Position numbers and translations under genes: made by a program. Below are positions 48,665 through 57,960 of a DNA stretch of 64,000 nucleotides, one piece after another. Every line of letters begins with the position of its first letter. The stretch's first letter is position 1. This DNA comes from an uncultured Paracoccaceae bacterium (lineage in GTDB: Bacteria > Pseudomonadota > Alphaproteobacteria > Rhodobacterales > Rhodobacteraceae), in NCBI GenBank assembly GCA_947489445.1, contig CANLDN010000002.1, positions 7,501 through 71,500 of the forward strand. The letters are read 5' to 3'. Under the pieces are notes generated by a model. That model saw only the letters and a program-made list of their open reading frames with translations. It did not search any database and was not told the DNA's origin.

Positions 48665-49432
48665 ATGGATATTCGTTTGAATTCGATCAGCCATTCCTAT
48701 GGCGATACGGAAGTCTTGCGAGACATTTCCCTGGACATTCCCAGCGGTCGCATTGTCTGTCTGGTCGGCCCCTCGGGCTGTGGGAAATCCACGCTGCTGC
48801 GTCTGATTGGCGGGTTGGAACGGCCTACGATTGGGAAAATCCTGCAATTGGGCGATCCGCCCCAAGGCTGCCTCAACCCCCTCACCTACATTTTTCAAGA
48901 CTTCGCGTTGCTGCCCTGGCGCTCTGTGCGTGGCAACATATCGTTGGTGTTGGAGGATCACGGCATCCGGGGCGCCAGCGCCGATGCGATCATCGAGGAT
49001 GTGTTGGCGCGCACCAAGCTCTCGGATTTCCGGGACGCGCTGCCACGTCAATTGTCGGGCGGCATGAAACAACGGGTGGCGGTTGCCCGCGCCCTGGCCG
49101 TGAAGCCCGCCGTGATGCTGATGGACGAGCCGCTCTCCGCCCTCGACAGTCAAACGCGCGAATTGCTGATGGATGATCTTGTCGCACTTTGGACACGCCA
49201 GCCCTTCACCGCCGTTTACGTCACGCACAATCTGGCCGAGGCCGTGCGGCTGGGACACCGCATCGTGGTGCTGTCGCGCAGGCCCGGCCAAATCAACGAG
49301 GTGGTCGAGATCGACAAACCTTTGGCAGATCGCGGCTATGGCGATGCAGATCTGGAGAAAACCCAAAAACACTTGTGGGACCTGATGCGCGACGAAGCCC
49401 GCGCGGCAGATGAGGAGCTTATCGATGTCTGA
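48665..49432 (+). CDS. ABC transporter ATP-binding protein (NitT/TauT type)
   Basis: LVGPSGCGKSTLLRLIGG...LSGGMKQRVAVARALAVKPAVMLMDEPLSALD. Confidence 0.95.
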   Translation: MDIRLNSISHSYGDTEVLRDISLDIPSGRIVCLVGPSGCGKSTLLRLIGGLERPTIGKILQLGDPPQGCLNPLTYIFQDFALLPWRSVRGNISLVLEDHGIRGASADAIIEDVLARTKLSDFRDALPRQLSGGMKQRVAVARALAVKPAVMLMDEPLSALDSQTRELLMDDLVALWTRQPFTAVYVTHNLAEAVRLGHRIVVLSRRPGQINEVVEIDKPLADRGYGDADLEKTQKHLWDLMRDEARAADEELIDV

Positions 49433-50246
49433 TCCATCTGACCACAAATCCCCCCCCACGGCCCCTATCGAAGTCCGCTTCCGTGGCGGTGGTTTTGCGC
49501 CCCGTCCGCATCGATGGATGGGACCTGTGGTGTTTGTCGCCGTGATCGCACTTTTGGAATGCGGCACGCAGGCGGGCTGGATCTCGGCGCTGACCTTCCC
49601 CAAACCGTCCGATGTCCTGGGGGCCTTTGGTGAGCTGTGGGAAAGTGGGTTGCTGTTTCAGCATCTGATGCCCTCTCTCGGCCGTTTGGCCGTGGGCGGG
49701 GCCATCGGCGCGTCCCTCGGGATTGCCGTGGGCGTCCTGATCGGATTGTTTTCCTACGTTCGCGCCGGGATGGTGCCGGTCGTGGCCGCGATCTTCCCGA
49801 TCCCCAAAATTGCGCTTTTGCCGCTGTTTGTGATCTGGTTCGGGATTGATGAGGCCTCCAAATACGCGCTGATTGCCTTTGGCACGTTCACACCAACGGT
49901 TGTGGCCACCTATGGCGCGGTGGACAATGTGGACCGCTCCCTGATCCGTATGGGCCAGAGCTTTGGCCTGTCATGGATGTCCATCGTGCGCAAAATCGTT
50001 CTGCCCGGTGCCATGCCCGGCATTTTGTCAGGGCTGCGGATCTCGCTTGCGATTGCGATTATCTTGCTCGTGGCAGCTGAAATGCTTGGGGCCTCCCACG
50101 GTATCGGGGCCTACATCCTTCAGGCAGGCTCCCTCTACGATCTGGAGCGTTTGTTCGCAGGCGTCGTGATCCTTTCCCTCCTGGGTGTCACCCTGAGCGC
50201 GATCATTGGCCAGATTGAACGCCGGTTGCTGCGGTGGCGGTCCTGA
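49425..50246 (+). CDS. ABC transporter permease (NitT/TauT type)
   Basis: LMPSLGRLAVGGAIGASLGIAVGVLIGL...IPKIALLPLFVIWFGIDEASKYALIAFGTFTPTVVATYGAV; overlaps preceding ATPase end. Confidence 0.93.
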   Translation: MSDPSDHKSPPTAPIEVRFRGGGFAPRPHRWMGPVVFVAVIALLECGTQAGWISALTFPKPSDVLGAFGELWESGLLFQHLMPSLGRLAVGGAIGASLGIAVGVLIGLFSYVRAGMVPVVAAIFPIPKIALLPLFVIWFGIDEASKYALIAFGTFTPTVVATYGAVDNVDRSLIRMGQSFGLSWMSIVRKIVLPGAMPGILSGLRISLAIAIILLVAAEMLGASHGIGAYILQAGSLYDLERLFAGVVILSLLGVTLSAIIGQIERRLLRWRS

Positions 50247-50247
50247 C

Positions 50248-51459
50248 ATGCCCGGCAGCCGCAAGCCCGAGTGCGACTATGATGTCATCGTGGCAGGCGG
50301 CGGGGCTGGCGGAGTTGGGGCGGCTCTTGGCGCGGCACAGAAGGGCGCGAAGGTCTTGCTGGTTGAGAAATACGGATTTCTGGGAGGGGCCGCGACCAGC
50401 TCCAACGTATTGGCCTATTGCGGCTTCTTCCAGCAGGGCGAAACCCCGGTAAAGGCGGTCGGTGGTGTGGCCGATCTGGTTCTTGACGAATTGCGTGGCC
50501 TGGGGATGGATTGCGACGCGTTTTGCTCTCCCACGACGCTCAACTGGATCATCTTGCTGGAACCGGAGGCCGTCAAACTGGCCCTTGACCGGGTGCTCAT
50601 CCGCAATGGCGTAGAGGTCCTGTTGCACACGCGGGTGGCCGCTGTGGCGCGGACGTCTGACCGGCTGCAATCCGTGACGCTTGCTGGCATGGATGGGCGC
50701 AGACGGGTCGCAGCCGAGGCCTTTGTTGACGCAACAGGCGACGCCAACCTTGCGTTTCTGGCAGGTATCGCGTGCCGGGTCGGCAACGATCAGGGGCATT
50801 TGCAGGCCGTGTCTGCGCCGATCTTGGTGGGTGGACGCGATAAAACGATACCGATTGACCGGGCCGCCATTGTGGCCGGGTTCACCGCCTACAACCGCTC
50901 GGGCCGGTATCCCACAGCTCGCAGTGATGGTGGCATCTACACGCAGGTTCCCCGCACCGGGGACATGTGGTGGATGATGTTTGATCATGCCATGCTGGAC
51001 CTGAGTTCCGAGAGCTTCACCAAGGCCGAGCAGGCCGCGCGGGAGGCCGCACATGATTATGTCGAGGTGCTGCGCGCCCATGTTCCCGGATTTGAGGCCG
51101 CCTACCTGGCCGGCACCGGGCCCCAGATTGGCATACGCGAAAGCCGCCACCCCGCCGCCCGCTATGAGTTGACTGCTGAAGACATTTTATCTGGCCGAAG
51201 ACGTGATGACGCCGTTGCCCGCGCCGCCTGGCCAATCGAGGATCACAGCATCCCTGGCAAGCCCATTTATCGCGAGATCGGAGGCGACGGCTTTGCCGAT
51301 ATTCCGTTGGATTGTTTGCGTGCCAAAGATGTGGACAACCTGTTTTACGCAGGCCGCCTGATCGGGGCCGATGCCCTTGCCTACGGCTCCATCCGCGTGA
51401 TGGGGACCGCCTTTGCAACAGGCGAAGCAGCAGGGAAAGCTGCGGCGCAGGTCTCATGA
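50248..51459 (+). CDS. FAD-dependent oxidoreductase (FAD_oxidored-type)
   Basis: CDYDVIVAGGGAGGVGAALGAAQKGAKVLLVEKYGFLGGAATSSNV...GTGPQIGIRESRHPAARYELTAEDI...DNLFYAGRLIGADALAYGSIRVMGTAFATGEAAGKAA. Confidence 0.92.
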   Translation: MPGSRKPECDYDVIVAGGGAGGVGAALGAAQKGAKVLLVEKYGFLGGAATSSNVLAYCGFFQQGETPVKAVGGVADLVLDELRGLGMDCDAFCSPTTLNWIILLEPEAVKLALDRVLIRNGVEVLLHTRVAAVARTSDRLQSVTLAGMDGRRRVAAEAFVDATGDANLAFLAGIACRVGNDQGHLQAVSAPILVGGRDKTIPIDRAAIVAGFTAYNRSGRYPTARSDGGIYTQVPRTGDMWWMMFDHAMLDLSSESFTKAEQAAREAAHDYVEVLRAHVPGFEAAYLAGTGPQIGIRESRHPAARYELTAEDILSGRRRDDAVARAAWPIEDHSIPGKPIYREIGGDGFADIPLDCLRAKDVDNLFYAGRLIGADALAYGSIRVMGTAFATGEAAGKAAAQVS

Positions 51460-51611
51460 TCTCGTGGCTCTGTTCGTCCCCAAAAGACTCCCTTAAACTC
51501 GTACATGGCTTGTGCCAGAAGACACGCATTCGGCATGCGACATTTGCGCCGCAGCAAAACATGTTAGGTCAGCATTCTGAATGTCAGCTTTCACTGTAGC
51601 CCTTTAGCTTT

Positions 51612-51699
51612 CTACAATCGCAGCGAAAGTCCGGTTTCGTCCTCACCTGTAGAATGCTGGTAGTCTGCAGCAGCATCGAGGCGTGTCCGCTTTGGGCTG
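51612..51699 (-). repeat. Divergent member of dispersed repeat family, opposite orientation
   Basis: Minus strand: CAGCCCAAAGCGGACACGCCTCGATGCTGCTGCAGAC...GACGAAACCGGACTTTCGCTGCGATTGTAG; spacer shorter (~23 bp). Confidence 0.6.
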
Positions 51700-51759
51700 G
51701 CACCAGCCATTGGGGCAAGCGCAGTGAACGTCCGCATAACCGCCATCCTTCCTGTTTCA

Positions 51760-52104
51760 TCAACTCCCCCGATATGTTGAAAAGCTGAAGGGCGAGACAA
51801 GGAGCGGCACGTGGTAGTGCGAGGTCGCGTCGTTGATACCGAAACGTAGCGGGATGTCATCGAGGAAGGCCGGGTCGTCGTCTCGTCCGAAATAGGCGCC
51901 GGCGTGGAACACGAGTTCATAGCGTCCTGTGGCAAAGTCTGATGCGGGCAGGATGGGGCTGTCGGTGCGCCCGTCATCGTTTGTGACCATTGTCACGATA
52001 TGAGCGCGGCTTTCGCCCTCTAGCCGGAAGAGGTCGATGGTCATGCCTTTTGCAGGTAGCCCGCTGGCTGTGTCCAATACATGGGTGGTCAAAAAACCGG
52101 TCAT
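51760..52104 (-). CDS. uraH: 5-hydroxyisourate hydrolase (transthyretin-like)
   Basis: [30 protein letters not shown]...ending FSFSTYRGS (C-terminal YRGS). Confidence 0.93.
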   Translation of the reverse strand: MTGFLTTHVLDTASGLPAKGMTIDLFRLEGESRAHIVTMVTNDDGRTDSPILPASDFATGRYELVFHAGAYFGRDDDPAFLDDIPLRFGINDATSHYHVPLLVSPFSFSTYRGS

Positions 52105-52291
52105 TGTGCTTCTCCCCTTTTGCCGCAACCATTCTGGATGTTGCGCGGGAAGTCACGGTAAAATAGCATCATTTCGTCTACGTTTAGAAACATTCCAAAA
52201 TCCGCGCCCTGCTGTCGCACCCCCCTGATCATTCACCGATGGCAGCTATATGAAAGGTAGGCGGACAAGACCGCATTAATTCGAGGGTTCC

Positions 52292-53680
52292 ATGGAGACG
52301 CTTCTTCTGTCCCGCATTCAGTTTGCGGCCAACATTTCGTTCCACATTCTTTTCCCGACGATCACCATTGCGTTGGGTTGGGTCCTGTTGTTTTTCAAGC
52401 TGCGCTATAACCGCACGGGTGAAGAGCGCTGGATGGAAGCCTATCGTTTCTGGGTGAAAATCTTTGCCCTTTCCTTCGCTATGGGCGTTGTGTCCGGCAT
52501 TACCATGTCGTTCCAGTTTGGCACCAACTGGCCCGGCTTTATGGAAAAAGTGGGTAACATCGCGGGGCCGTTGCTGGCCTATGAGATCATGACCGCGTTC
52601 TTCCTGGAAGCTGTGTTTCTTGGCATCATGCTGTTTGGTTTTTCGCGCGTTCCCAATTGGTTACATACAACGGCGACGTTTCTGGTCGCCTTTGGCACCA
52701 TGATGTCGGCGTTCTGGATTATTGTGCTGAATTCCTGGATGCATACCCCGCAAGGGTACGAGATGATTGACGGCGTCGCCCATGCGACCGATTGGTCTGC
52801 CATCATCTTCAACCCCTCCATGCCTTATCGTTTTGCCCATATGGTTCTGGCCAGCTTCCTGACCGTCAGCTTCCTGATTGCCGGTGTGAGTGCATTCCGT
52901 TGGCTGATTGGTGGCCGGACAGAGGGCGTGCGTGTCGCGCTGAAAACGGCTGTTTTTGCCGCGGCATTGTTGATCCCTGTGCAGATTCTGGTCGGTGACT
53001 TTCATGGTTTGAACACCAAGGAATATCAGCCTGCCAAGGTCGCCGCTATGGAGGGGAATTGGGAAACAGATACGGGTGTACCCCTGATCCTTTTCGCCAT
53101 CCCGGATGAAGAGGCCCGTGAAAACCGGTTCGAGATTGGTATTCCGAAGCTCGCCAGTTTCATCCTGACCCATGATTGGAATGGCGAGGTGAAGGGTCTG
53201 AATGATTTTGTGACTGAGGATGGTGAGGTATTGCACCCCCGCGTATCCCCGGTGTTCTGGTCGTTCCGGGTCATGGTCGGTACCGGGTTGTTGATGTTGC
53301 TGGTCAGTTGGACGGCGTCGGTCATGATGCTGCGCAAACGGCGCGGAGTGGAAGGTCTGCCCAAGCCGCTGATGTATGTGCTGGTCGGGATGAGCTTTAG
53401 CGGCTGGCTTGCCACTTTGGCCGGATGGTACACCACCGAGATTGGCCGCCAGCCCTGGTTGGTTCAGGGTGTGATGACCACAAAAGAAGCTGTGGCAGAC
53501 GTGCCGGCCCCGATGGTTTTGTCTACACTTATCGCTTATCTGGTGGTGTATGCGCTGCTGTTGGCTGCCTATATCTACGTCATCTTCTACCTGGCCAGGA
53601 AAATGTCCCGGGGTGAAGAGATCGGGACCCGTGTGGCCCCTTCACCGGCCGCGCAGTCCCGTGCTGTGCCTGCGGAGTAA
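52292..53680 (+). CDS. cydA: Cytochrome bd-type ubiquinol oxidase subunit I (CydA/CioA)
   Basis: LLSRIQFAANISFHILFPTITIALGWVLLFFKLRYN...FGTNWPGFMEKVGNIAGPLLAYEIMTAFFLEAVFLGIMLFG...GWYTTEIGRQPWLVQGV. Confidence 0.95.
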   Translation: METLLLSRIQFAANISFHILFPTITIALGWVLLFFKLRYNRTGEERWMEAYRFWVKIFALSFAMGVVSGITMSFQFGTNWPGFMEKVGNIAGPLLAYEIMTAFFLEAVFLGIMLFGFSRVPNWLHTTATFLVAFGTMMSAFWIIVLNSWMHTPQGYEMIDGVAHATDWSAIIFNPSMPYRFAHMVLASFLTVSFLIAGVSAFRWLIGGRTEGVRVALKTAVFAAALLIPVQILVGDFHGLNTKEYQPAKVAAMEGNWETDTGVPLILFAIPDEEARENRFEIGIPKLASFILTHDWNGEVKGLNDFVTEDGEVLHPRVSPVFWSFRVMVGTGLLMLLVSWTASVMMLRKRRGVEGLPKPLMYVLVGMSFSGWLATLAGWYTTEIGRQPWLVQGVMTTKEAVADVPAPMVLSTLIAYLVVYALLLAAYIYVIFYLARKMSRGEEIGTRVAPSPAAQSRAVPAE

Positions 53681-53686
53681 CGGAAT

Positions 53687-54697
53687 ATGAATACCTTTGG
53701 TGACCCGAATATCTGGCTGCCGTTTGTCTTTGCGGGGCTGATGGGTGTGTCCATCCTGATCTATGTGGTTCTGGATGGCTTTGATCTGGGTGTTGGGGTG
53801 CTCTTCCCTTTCGCCGATGATGACGAAAAGGACCGTATGATCGCATCGATCGGGCCGTTCTGGGATGCCAATGAGACTTGGCTTGTTCTGGCGGTTGGTT
53901 TGTTGCTGGTCGCGTTTCCGGCCGCACATGGGGATATTCTGACCGCGCTATATCTGCCGGTCGCGATCATGTTGATCGGGCTGATCCTGCGGGGTGTCGC
54001 GTTTGAGTTTCGGGCCAAGGCCCCGGCCCCGCATAAGGATTTGTGGAATAATGCGTTTTTTGCGGGGTCTTTGATGACCTCGCTATCTCAGGGTTTCATG
54101 CTGGGCATGTACATCATGGGTTTGGAATGGACCTGGGCCCATGCTGCTTTCGGGATGTTGACGGCGGTATTCCTGACCGTTGGCTACAGCTTTATCGGGG
54201 CGACCTGGGTGATCCATAAGACCGATGAGCATTTGCAGCGCAAGGCCGTGGATTGGGCAAAGGGTGGTATCTGGGGGCTGGTCTTGGGGATTGGTGCCAT
54301 TTCCTTGGCGACCCCGTTTGTCAGCGAACGGATTTTTGACAAGTGGTTCAGTTATCCGTCGTTTGTATACTTGTCGCCTTTGCCGATATTGTCAGGAGTT
54401 TTGGTCGTATGGCTGTGGTGGATGCTGCGCCGGATGCCGTTTCACGGTGACCGTTGGTCGTGGTTGCCGTTCTTTGCTGCGACCTCCCTTTGGGTGATGG
54501 CGTTTGGCGGGATGGCCTATAGCTTTTATCCATATGTGGTACCGGAACAGCTGACGATCTATGAAGCAGCTAGCGCGCCAGAGAGCCTGTTTATCATTCT
54601 GATCGGCACCTGCATCGTGCTGCCGACGATCATGGGATATACGATTTTAGCCTATACGATCTTTCGCGGGAAGGCGACGGAACTGCGTTATGACTAA
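53687..54697 (+). CDS. cydB: Cytochrome bd-type ubiquinol oxidase subunit II (CydB/CioB)
   Basis: YVVLDGFDLGVGVLFPFADDDEKDRMIASIGPFWDANETWLVLAVGLLLVAFPAAHG. Confidence 0.95.
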   Translation: MNTFGDPNIWLPFVFAGLMGVSILIYVVLDGFDLGVGVLFPFADDDEKDRMIASIGPFWDANETWLVLAVGLLLVAFPAAHGDILTALYLPVAIMLIGLILRGVAFEFRAKAPAPHKDLWNNAFFAGSLMTSLSQGFMLGMYIMGLEWTWAHAAFGMLTAVFLTVGYSFIGATWVIHKTDEHLQRKAVDWAKGGIWGLVLGIGAISLATPFVSERIFDKWFSYPSFVYLSPLPILSGVLVVWLWWMLRRMPFHGDRWSWLPFFAATSLWVMAFGGMAYSFYPYVVPEQLTIYEAASAPESLFIILIGTCIVLPTIMGYTILAYTIFRGKATELRYD

Positions 54698-54698
54698 G

Positions 54699-54724
54699 GT
54701 AAGGTGGGTCAAGACCCACCTTAC
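54699..54724. repeat. Perfect palindrome GTAAGGTGGGTC-AA-GACCCACCTTAC, copy 3
   Basis: 12-bp arms starting 1 nt after the cydB stop; covaries (A to G, T to C) relative to copy 2. Confidence 0.85.
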
Positions 54725-54800
54725 GGTGCCAGAACGCTGCGATTTGGCAGAAACGGTTTGACAGTGTTCCCCCTGTTGCGTAATCGGGCGCACGTGGTGC

Positions 54801-54877
54801 GGCGCGGTAGCTCAGCTGGTTAGAGCGCGCGACTCATAATCGCGAGGTCGGGAGTTCAAGTCTCCCCCGCGCCACCA
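54801..54877 (+). tRNA. tRNA-Met (anticodon CAT), elongator-like, CCA encoded
   Basis: ggcgcgg-ta-gctcagctggttagagc-g-cgcga-ctCATaa-tcgcg-aggtc-gggagttcaagtctccc-ccgcgcc-acca; full cloverleaf. Confidence 0.92.
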
Positions 54878-54905
54878 CCACTGTTTCGTCCGTAGGGCAT
54901 GTAAC

Positions 54906-55445
54906 ATGACAGATATTCCCGCATATTGCACTGTTGAGACCGAGCGGCTGCGATTGGTGCCTTTTGCGCCTGCACATGCACCTGCCCTGAACGCGATCAA
55001 CAATGAACCCGATGTCATGCGGTTTTTGAGTAGCGGCACGCCAGAGACGCTTGATGATACGCAAGCAACTATTGCCCGTGTCCGCGAACGCTGGGCCAGT
55101 CTGGGGTATGGCTGGTGGGCTGTCATCGAAAAGGCGCGCGATCAAATCATTGGCGCCGCCTGCGTCCAGAACATTGCCAATAAAGAGGGTGCTGATCTTG
55201 AAATCGGTTGGCGCCTGACGACTGCGTCCACCGGTCGGGGATATGCCACTGAGGCCGGGCAGGGTGCCGCAGGTTTTGCTTTCGATGTCCTGAATGTGGA
55301 TCACGTGGTGTCGGTGGCCCACCCCGACAACATCGCATCCCATAAGGTGATGCAGCGGCTTGGCATGGTCTATCGCGGGATCGAGACCCATTATGATGAG
55401 CCCTGCACGACTTATGTTCTGTACCGGTCGGCTGATAAAGCATAG
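54906..55445 (+). CDS. GNAT family N-acetyltransferase (RimJ/RimL type)
   Basis: TERLRLVPFAPAHAPALNAINNEPDVMRFL...EIGWRLTTASTGRGYATEAGQGAAGFAFDVLNVDHVVSVAHPDNIASHKVMQRLGM. Confidence 0.93.
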   Translation: MTDIPAYCTVETERLRLVPFAPAHAPALNAINNEPDVMRFLSSGTPETLDDTQATIARVRERWASLGYGWWAVIEKARDQIIGAACVQNIANKEGADLEIGWRLTTASTGRGYATEAGQGAAGFAFDVLNVDHVVSVAHPDNIASHKVMQRLGMVYRGIETHYDEPCTTYVLYRSADKA

Positions 55446-55512
55446 CGCGGCCGGACCTTTCACACCTCGCGATTTGACGCTAGCGTAGCGCGGAACAAAC
55501 ACGAGGCGTTCC

Positions 55513-56922
55513 ATGTCCATCTTAACCGATATTGCCGCCGTTATTGGTGAAGACCGTGTGCTGACCGGCGCTGATGCGGCCCCTTATGTCACGGATTGGA
55601 CGGGCCAATATGTGGGCACCCCGATTGCCGTGCTCCGCCCCGAAGACACGCAAGAGGTTGCGGATATCGTCAAGATCGCCAATGCAACAGGTACCCCGGT
55701 CGTGCCGGTTTCCGGTCATACCGGATTGACGGGCGCCACGATGGGGCAGGACGCATTGATGCTTTCGGTGGATCGTTTGAATACAATTTATGATGTCGAT
55801 CCCGAGGGCCGCACGGCCACTGTCGGTGCCGGGGTGATTCTGGACAGTCTGCATGCAGCCGCCGATGCCCATAACCTGATTTTTCCACTGACTTTTGGCG
55901 CCCGCGGATCGGCCATGATCGGCGGTGTCTTATCGACGAATGCGGGCGGATCAAACGTGCTGCGCTACGGCAATACCCGCGATCTATGCCTGGGCGTCGA
56001 GGTGGTGATGGCTGACGGGCGTATCATGAATTTGATGAGCGCGCTGCACAAAGACAATTCCGGGCTGAACCTGCGCCAATTGGTGATCGGGGCTGAAGGC
56101 ACGTTGGGGGTCATCACCGCAGCCGTGATGAAGCTGAAGCCCAAGCCACACGCATATGCCACCGCAATGGTGGCCATGCCCACATTGGATGATGCTCTGT
56201 CGTTGTTGAACACGCTGCAGGATGCAACGGGTGGTGCCGTGGAAGCGTTTGAATATATGACGCGGAATTACATTGATCGGCATCTGTCGTTGAGCGAAGA
56301 CGCAAAGCCGCCTTTTGAAGATCGCTATGACGTCAATATCCTTGTTGAAGTGGGCGCCACCGCCCCGCGCGACGCCCAGCTGCGATCAGACGGGACCATT
56401 CCAATCGTCGCACAGCTGGAAGAAATCCTTGGCGGGATGCTGGAAGATGGTCATCTGCTGGATGCGGTCATTGCCCAGAACGAAGCCCAGCGCGCCGCTA
56501 TGTGGGAGAGGCGCGAAGCCGCTGGAGAGGTCGTCGTGCGCGGCGGTATTTTTGTGAACACCGATGTAGCGGTGCCAATCAATAAGGTCGCTGCATTTGA
56601 GGCCATGGTGACCCCCCGGCTCAAGGCCATCGACGCTGATTGCTACGAGGTCATCGTGTCCCATCTGGGCGATGGTAACATCCATCATACCACATTTCTG
56701 AACCGGAATGATCCTGATGTGATGAAAGCGATGGTCGAAGCTGTCGAAGATGTCGTGCAGGAACTTGGCGGCACGTTCAGCGCAGAGCATGGGATTGGGC
56801 TATCAAAGCTGGACACAATGCGGCGGCGCAAAGACCCTGTGGCGCTGGATGCAATGCGCGCGATCAAGGCAGCGTTGGACCCGAAGGGCATTCTTAACCC
56901 GGGCAAAGTCATTCCCAATTGA
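55513..56922 (+). CDS. FAD-binding oxidase (GlcD / D-lactate dehydrogenase family)
   Basis: VVPVSGHTGLTGATMGQDALMLSVDRLN...GGVLSTNAGGSNVLRYGNTRDLCLGVEVVMADG...HLGDGNIHHTTF...SAEHGIGLSKLD...DPKGILNPGKVIPN. Confidence 0.93.
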   Translation: MSILTDIAAVIGEDRVLTGADAAPYVTDWTGQYVGTPIAVLRPEDTQEVADIVKIANATGTPVVPVSGHTGLTGATMGQDALMLSVDRLNTIYDVDPEGRTATVGAGVILDSLHAAADAHNLIFPLTFGARGSAMIGGVLSTNAGGSNVLRYGNTRDLCLGVEVVMADGRIMNLMSALHKDNSGLNLRQLVIGAEGTLGVITAAVMKLKPKPHAYATAMVAMPTLDDALSLLNTLQDATGGAVEAFEYMTRNYIDRHLSLSEDAKPPFEDRYDVNILVEVGATAPRDAQLRSDGTIPIVAQLEEILGGMLEDGHLLDAVIAQNEAQRAAMWERREAAGEVVVRGGIFVNTDVAVPINKVAAFEAMVTPRLKAIDADCYEVIVSHLGDGNIHHTTFLNRNDPDVMKAMVEAVEDVVQELGGTFSAEHGIGLSKLDTMRRRKDPVALDAMRAIKAALDPKGILNPGKVIPN

Positions 56923-56943
56923 TGGGATCGCCAGAAGGAATTT

Positions 56944-57879
56944 CTAAAAGAAATTTGGCCCCGCCTGTTCAAGTAATCCAGCAGCCATTTCCCGGCCCAT
57001 CGTTGCCCCGTCTTCGATGGCGCCGTTCATGTCGTCAGTGAACACGGCGGTCCCATCTGTCCGCAGGATTTCCCCACGCAAACGCAGCGCACCGCCATCC
57101 AATTCTGCCAGCCCGCCAATCGGCGTCTCGCAGGACCCGTCCAATGCGGCCAGAAACGCCCGTTCTGCTGCCAGACGCTGCCCCGTCGGGCCGTCATGGA
57201 TCGCCTCTAGCATCTCGGCGGCGCGGCTATCATCGCCCCGTCTTTCGATCCCGATTGCGCCCTGCGCCACGGCGGGTAGCATTTCCTCGGGTGCAATGGC
57301 CGTGCGCGGCACATCTGTCATATCGAGCCGATTGAGACCGGCCATGGCGAGGAATGTCGCCTCTGCCACACCGTCAGCCAACTTTTTCAGCCGGGTTTGC
57401 ACATTGCCCCGGAATTCGACGATGTTCAGGTCCGGACGCTTGGCCAAAAGCTGTGACCGGCGCCGCAAGGAGGACGTGCCAACCGTTGCCCCTTGTGCCA
57501 AATCGTTCAACCCTTTGGCCTTTAGGGACACAAATGCATCGCGCACGTCTTCGCGCGGCAGATAGGTGTTCAGAAGCAGGCCGCCGGGTTGTTCGACGGG
57601 CATGTCCTTCATCGAATGCACGGCGATATCAATGGAGCCATCAAGCAGTGCTTCCTCAATCTCGCGGGTGAAGAGCCCCTTGCCACCAATTTCCTTCAGT
57701 GGGCGGTCCTGAATGGCGTCGCCGGTGACTTTGATGACGCAAATTGCAAACGCCTCGATCGGAAGATCAAAGGCCTTCATCAGACGCGCCCGTGTCTCGT
57801 GTGCTTGCGCAAGGGCAAGGGGCGACCCACGGGTTCCGATGTTGAAAGGTGCGGCGGGCGAAGGCTTGGTGAATGTCAT
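56944..57879 (-). CDS. hemC: Hydroxymethylbilane synthase (porphobilinogen deaminase)
   Basis: NIGTRGSPLALAQAHETRARL...GGKGLFTREIEEALLDGSIDIAVHSMKDMPVEQPGGL...AIGIERRGDD. Confidence 0.97.
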   Translation of the reverse strand: MTFTKPSPAAPFNIGTRGSPLALAQAHETRARLMKAFDLPIEAFAICVIKVTGDAIQDRPLKEIGGKGLFTREIEEALLDGSIDIAVHSMKDMPVEQPGGLLLNTYLPREDVRDAFVSLKAKGLNDLAQGATVGTSSLRRRSQLLAKRPDLNIVEFRGNVQTRLKKLADGVAEATFLAMAGLNRLDMTDVPRTAIAPEEMLPAVAQGAIGIERRGDDSRAAEMLEAIHDGPTGQRLAAERAFLAALDGSCETPIGGLAELDGGALRLRGEILRTDGTAVFTDDMNGAIEDGATMGREMAAGLLEQAGPNFF

Positions 57880-57960
57880 GTGAGGATTGTTAGACGTGTC
57901 AACCTAGCTTGACAACACCAAGCGCAATTGGGACCAAGGGAGGGTAGCAAAGGACACCTC

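Noticed and set aside
47516-49603. 695-aa minus-strand ORF spanning the ABC transporter genes
   Set aside because: Lies wholly antisense to three well-supported ABC genes; long antisense frames are expected from the GC-rich third-position bias, and the protein has no recognisable domain.
51470-51610. Possible extra copy of the dispersed repeat upstream of 51612
   Set aside because: Fragments such as catttgcgccgcagc resemble the core, but block order and spacing could not be aligned confidently.
54801-54877. tRNA(CAT) as initiator or Ile2 tRNA
   Set aside because: First pair G-C and overall sequence fit an elongator tRNA-Met better; Ile2 (lysidine) identity cannot be excluded without tRNAscan/TFAM.
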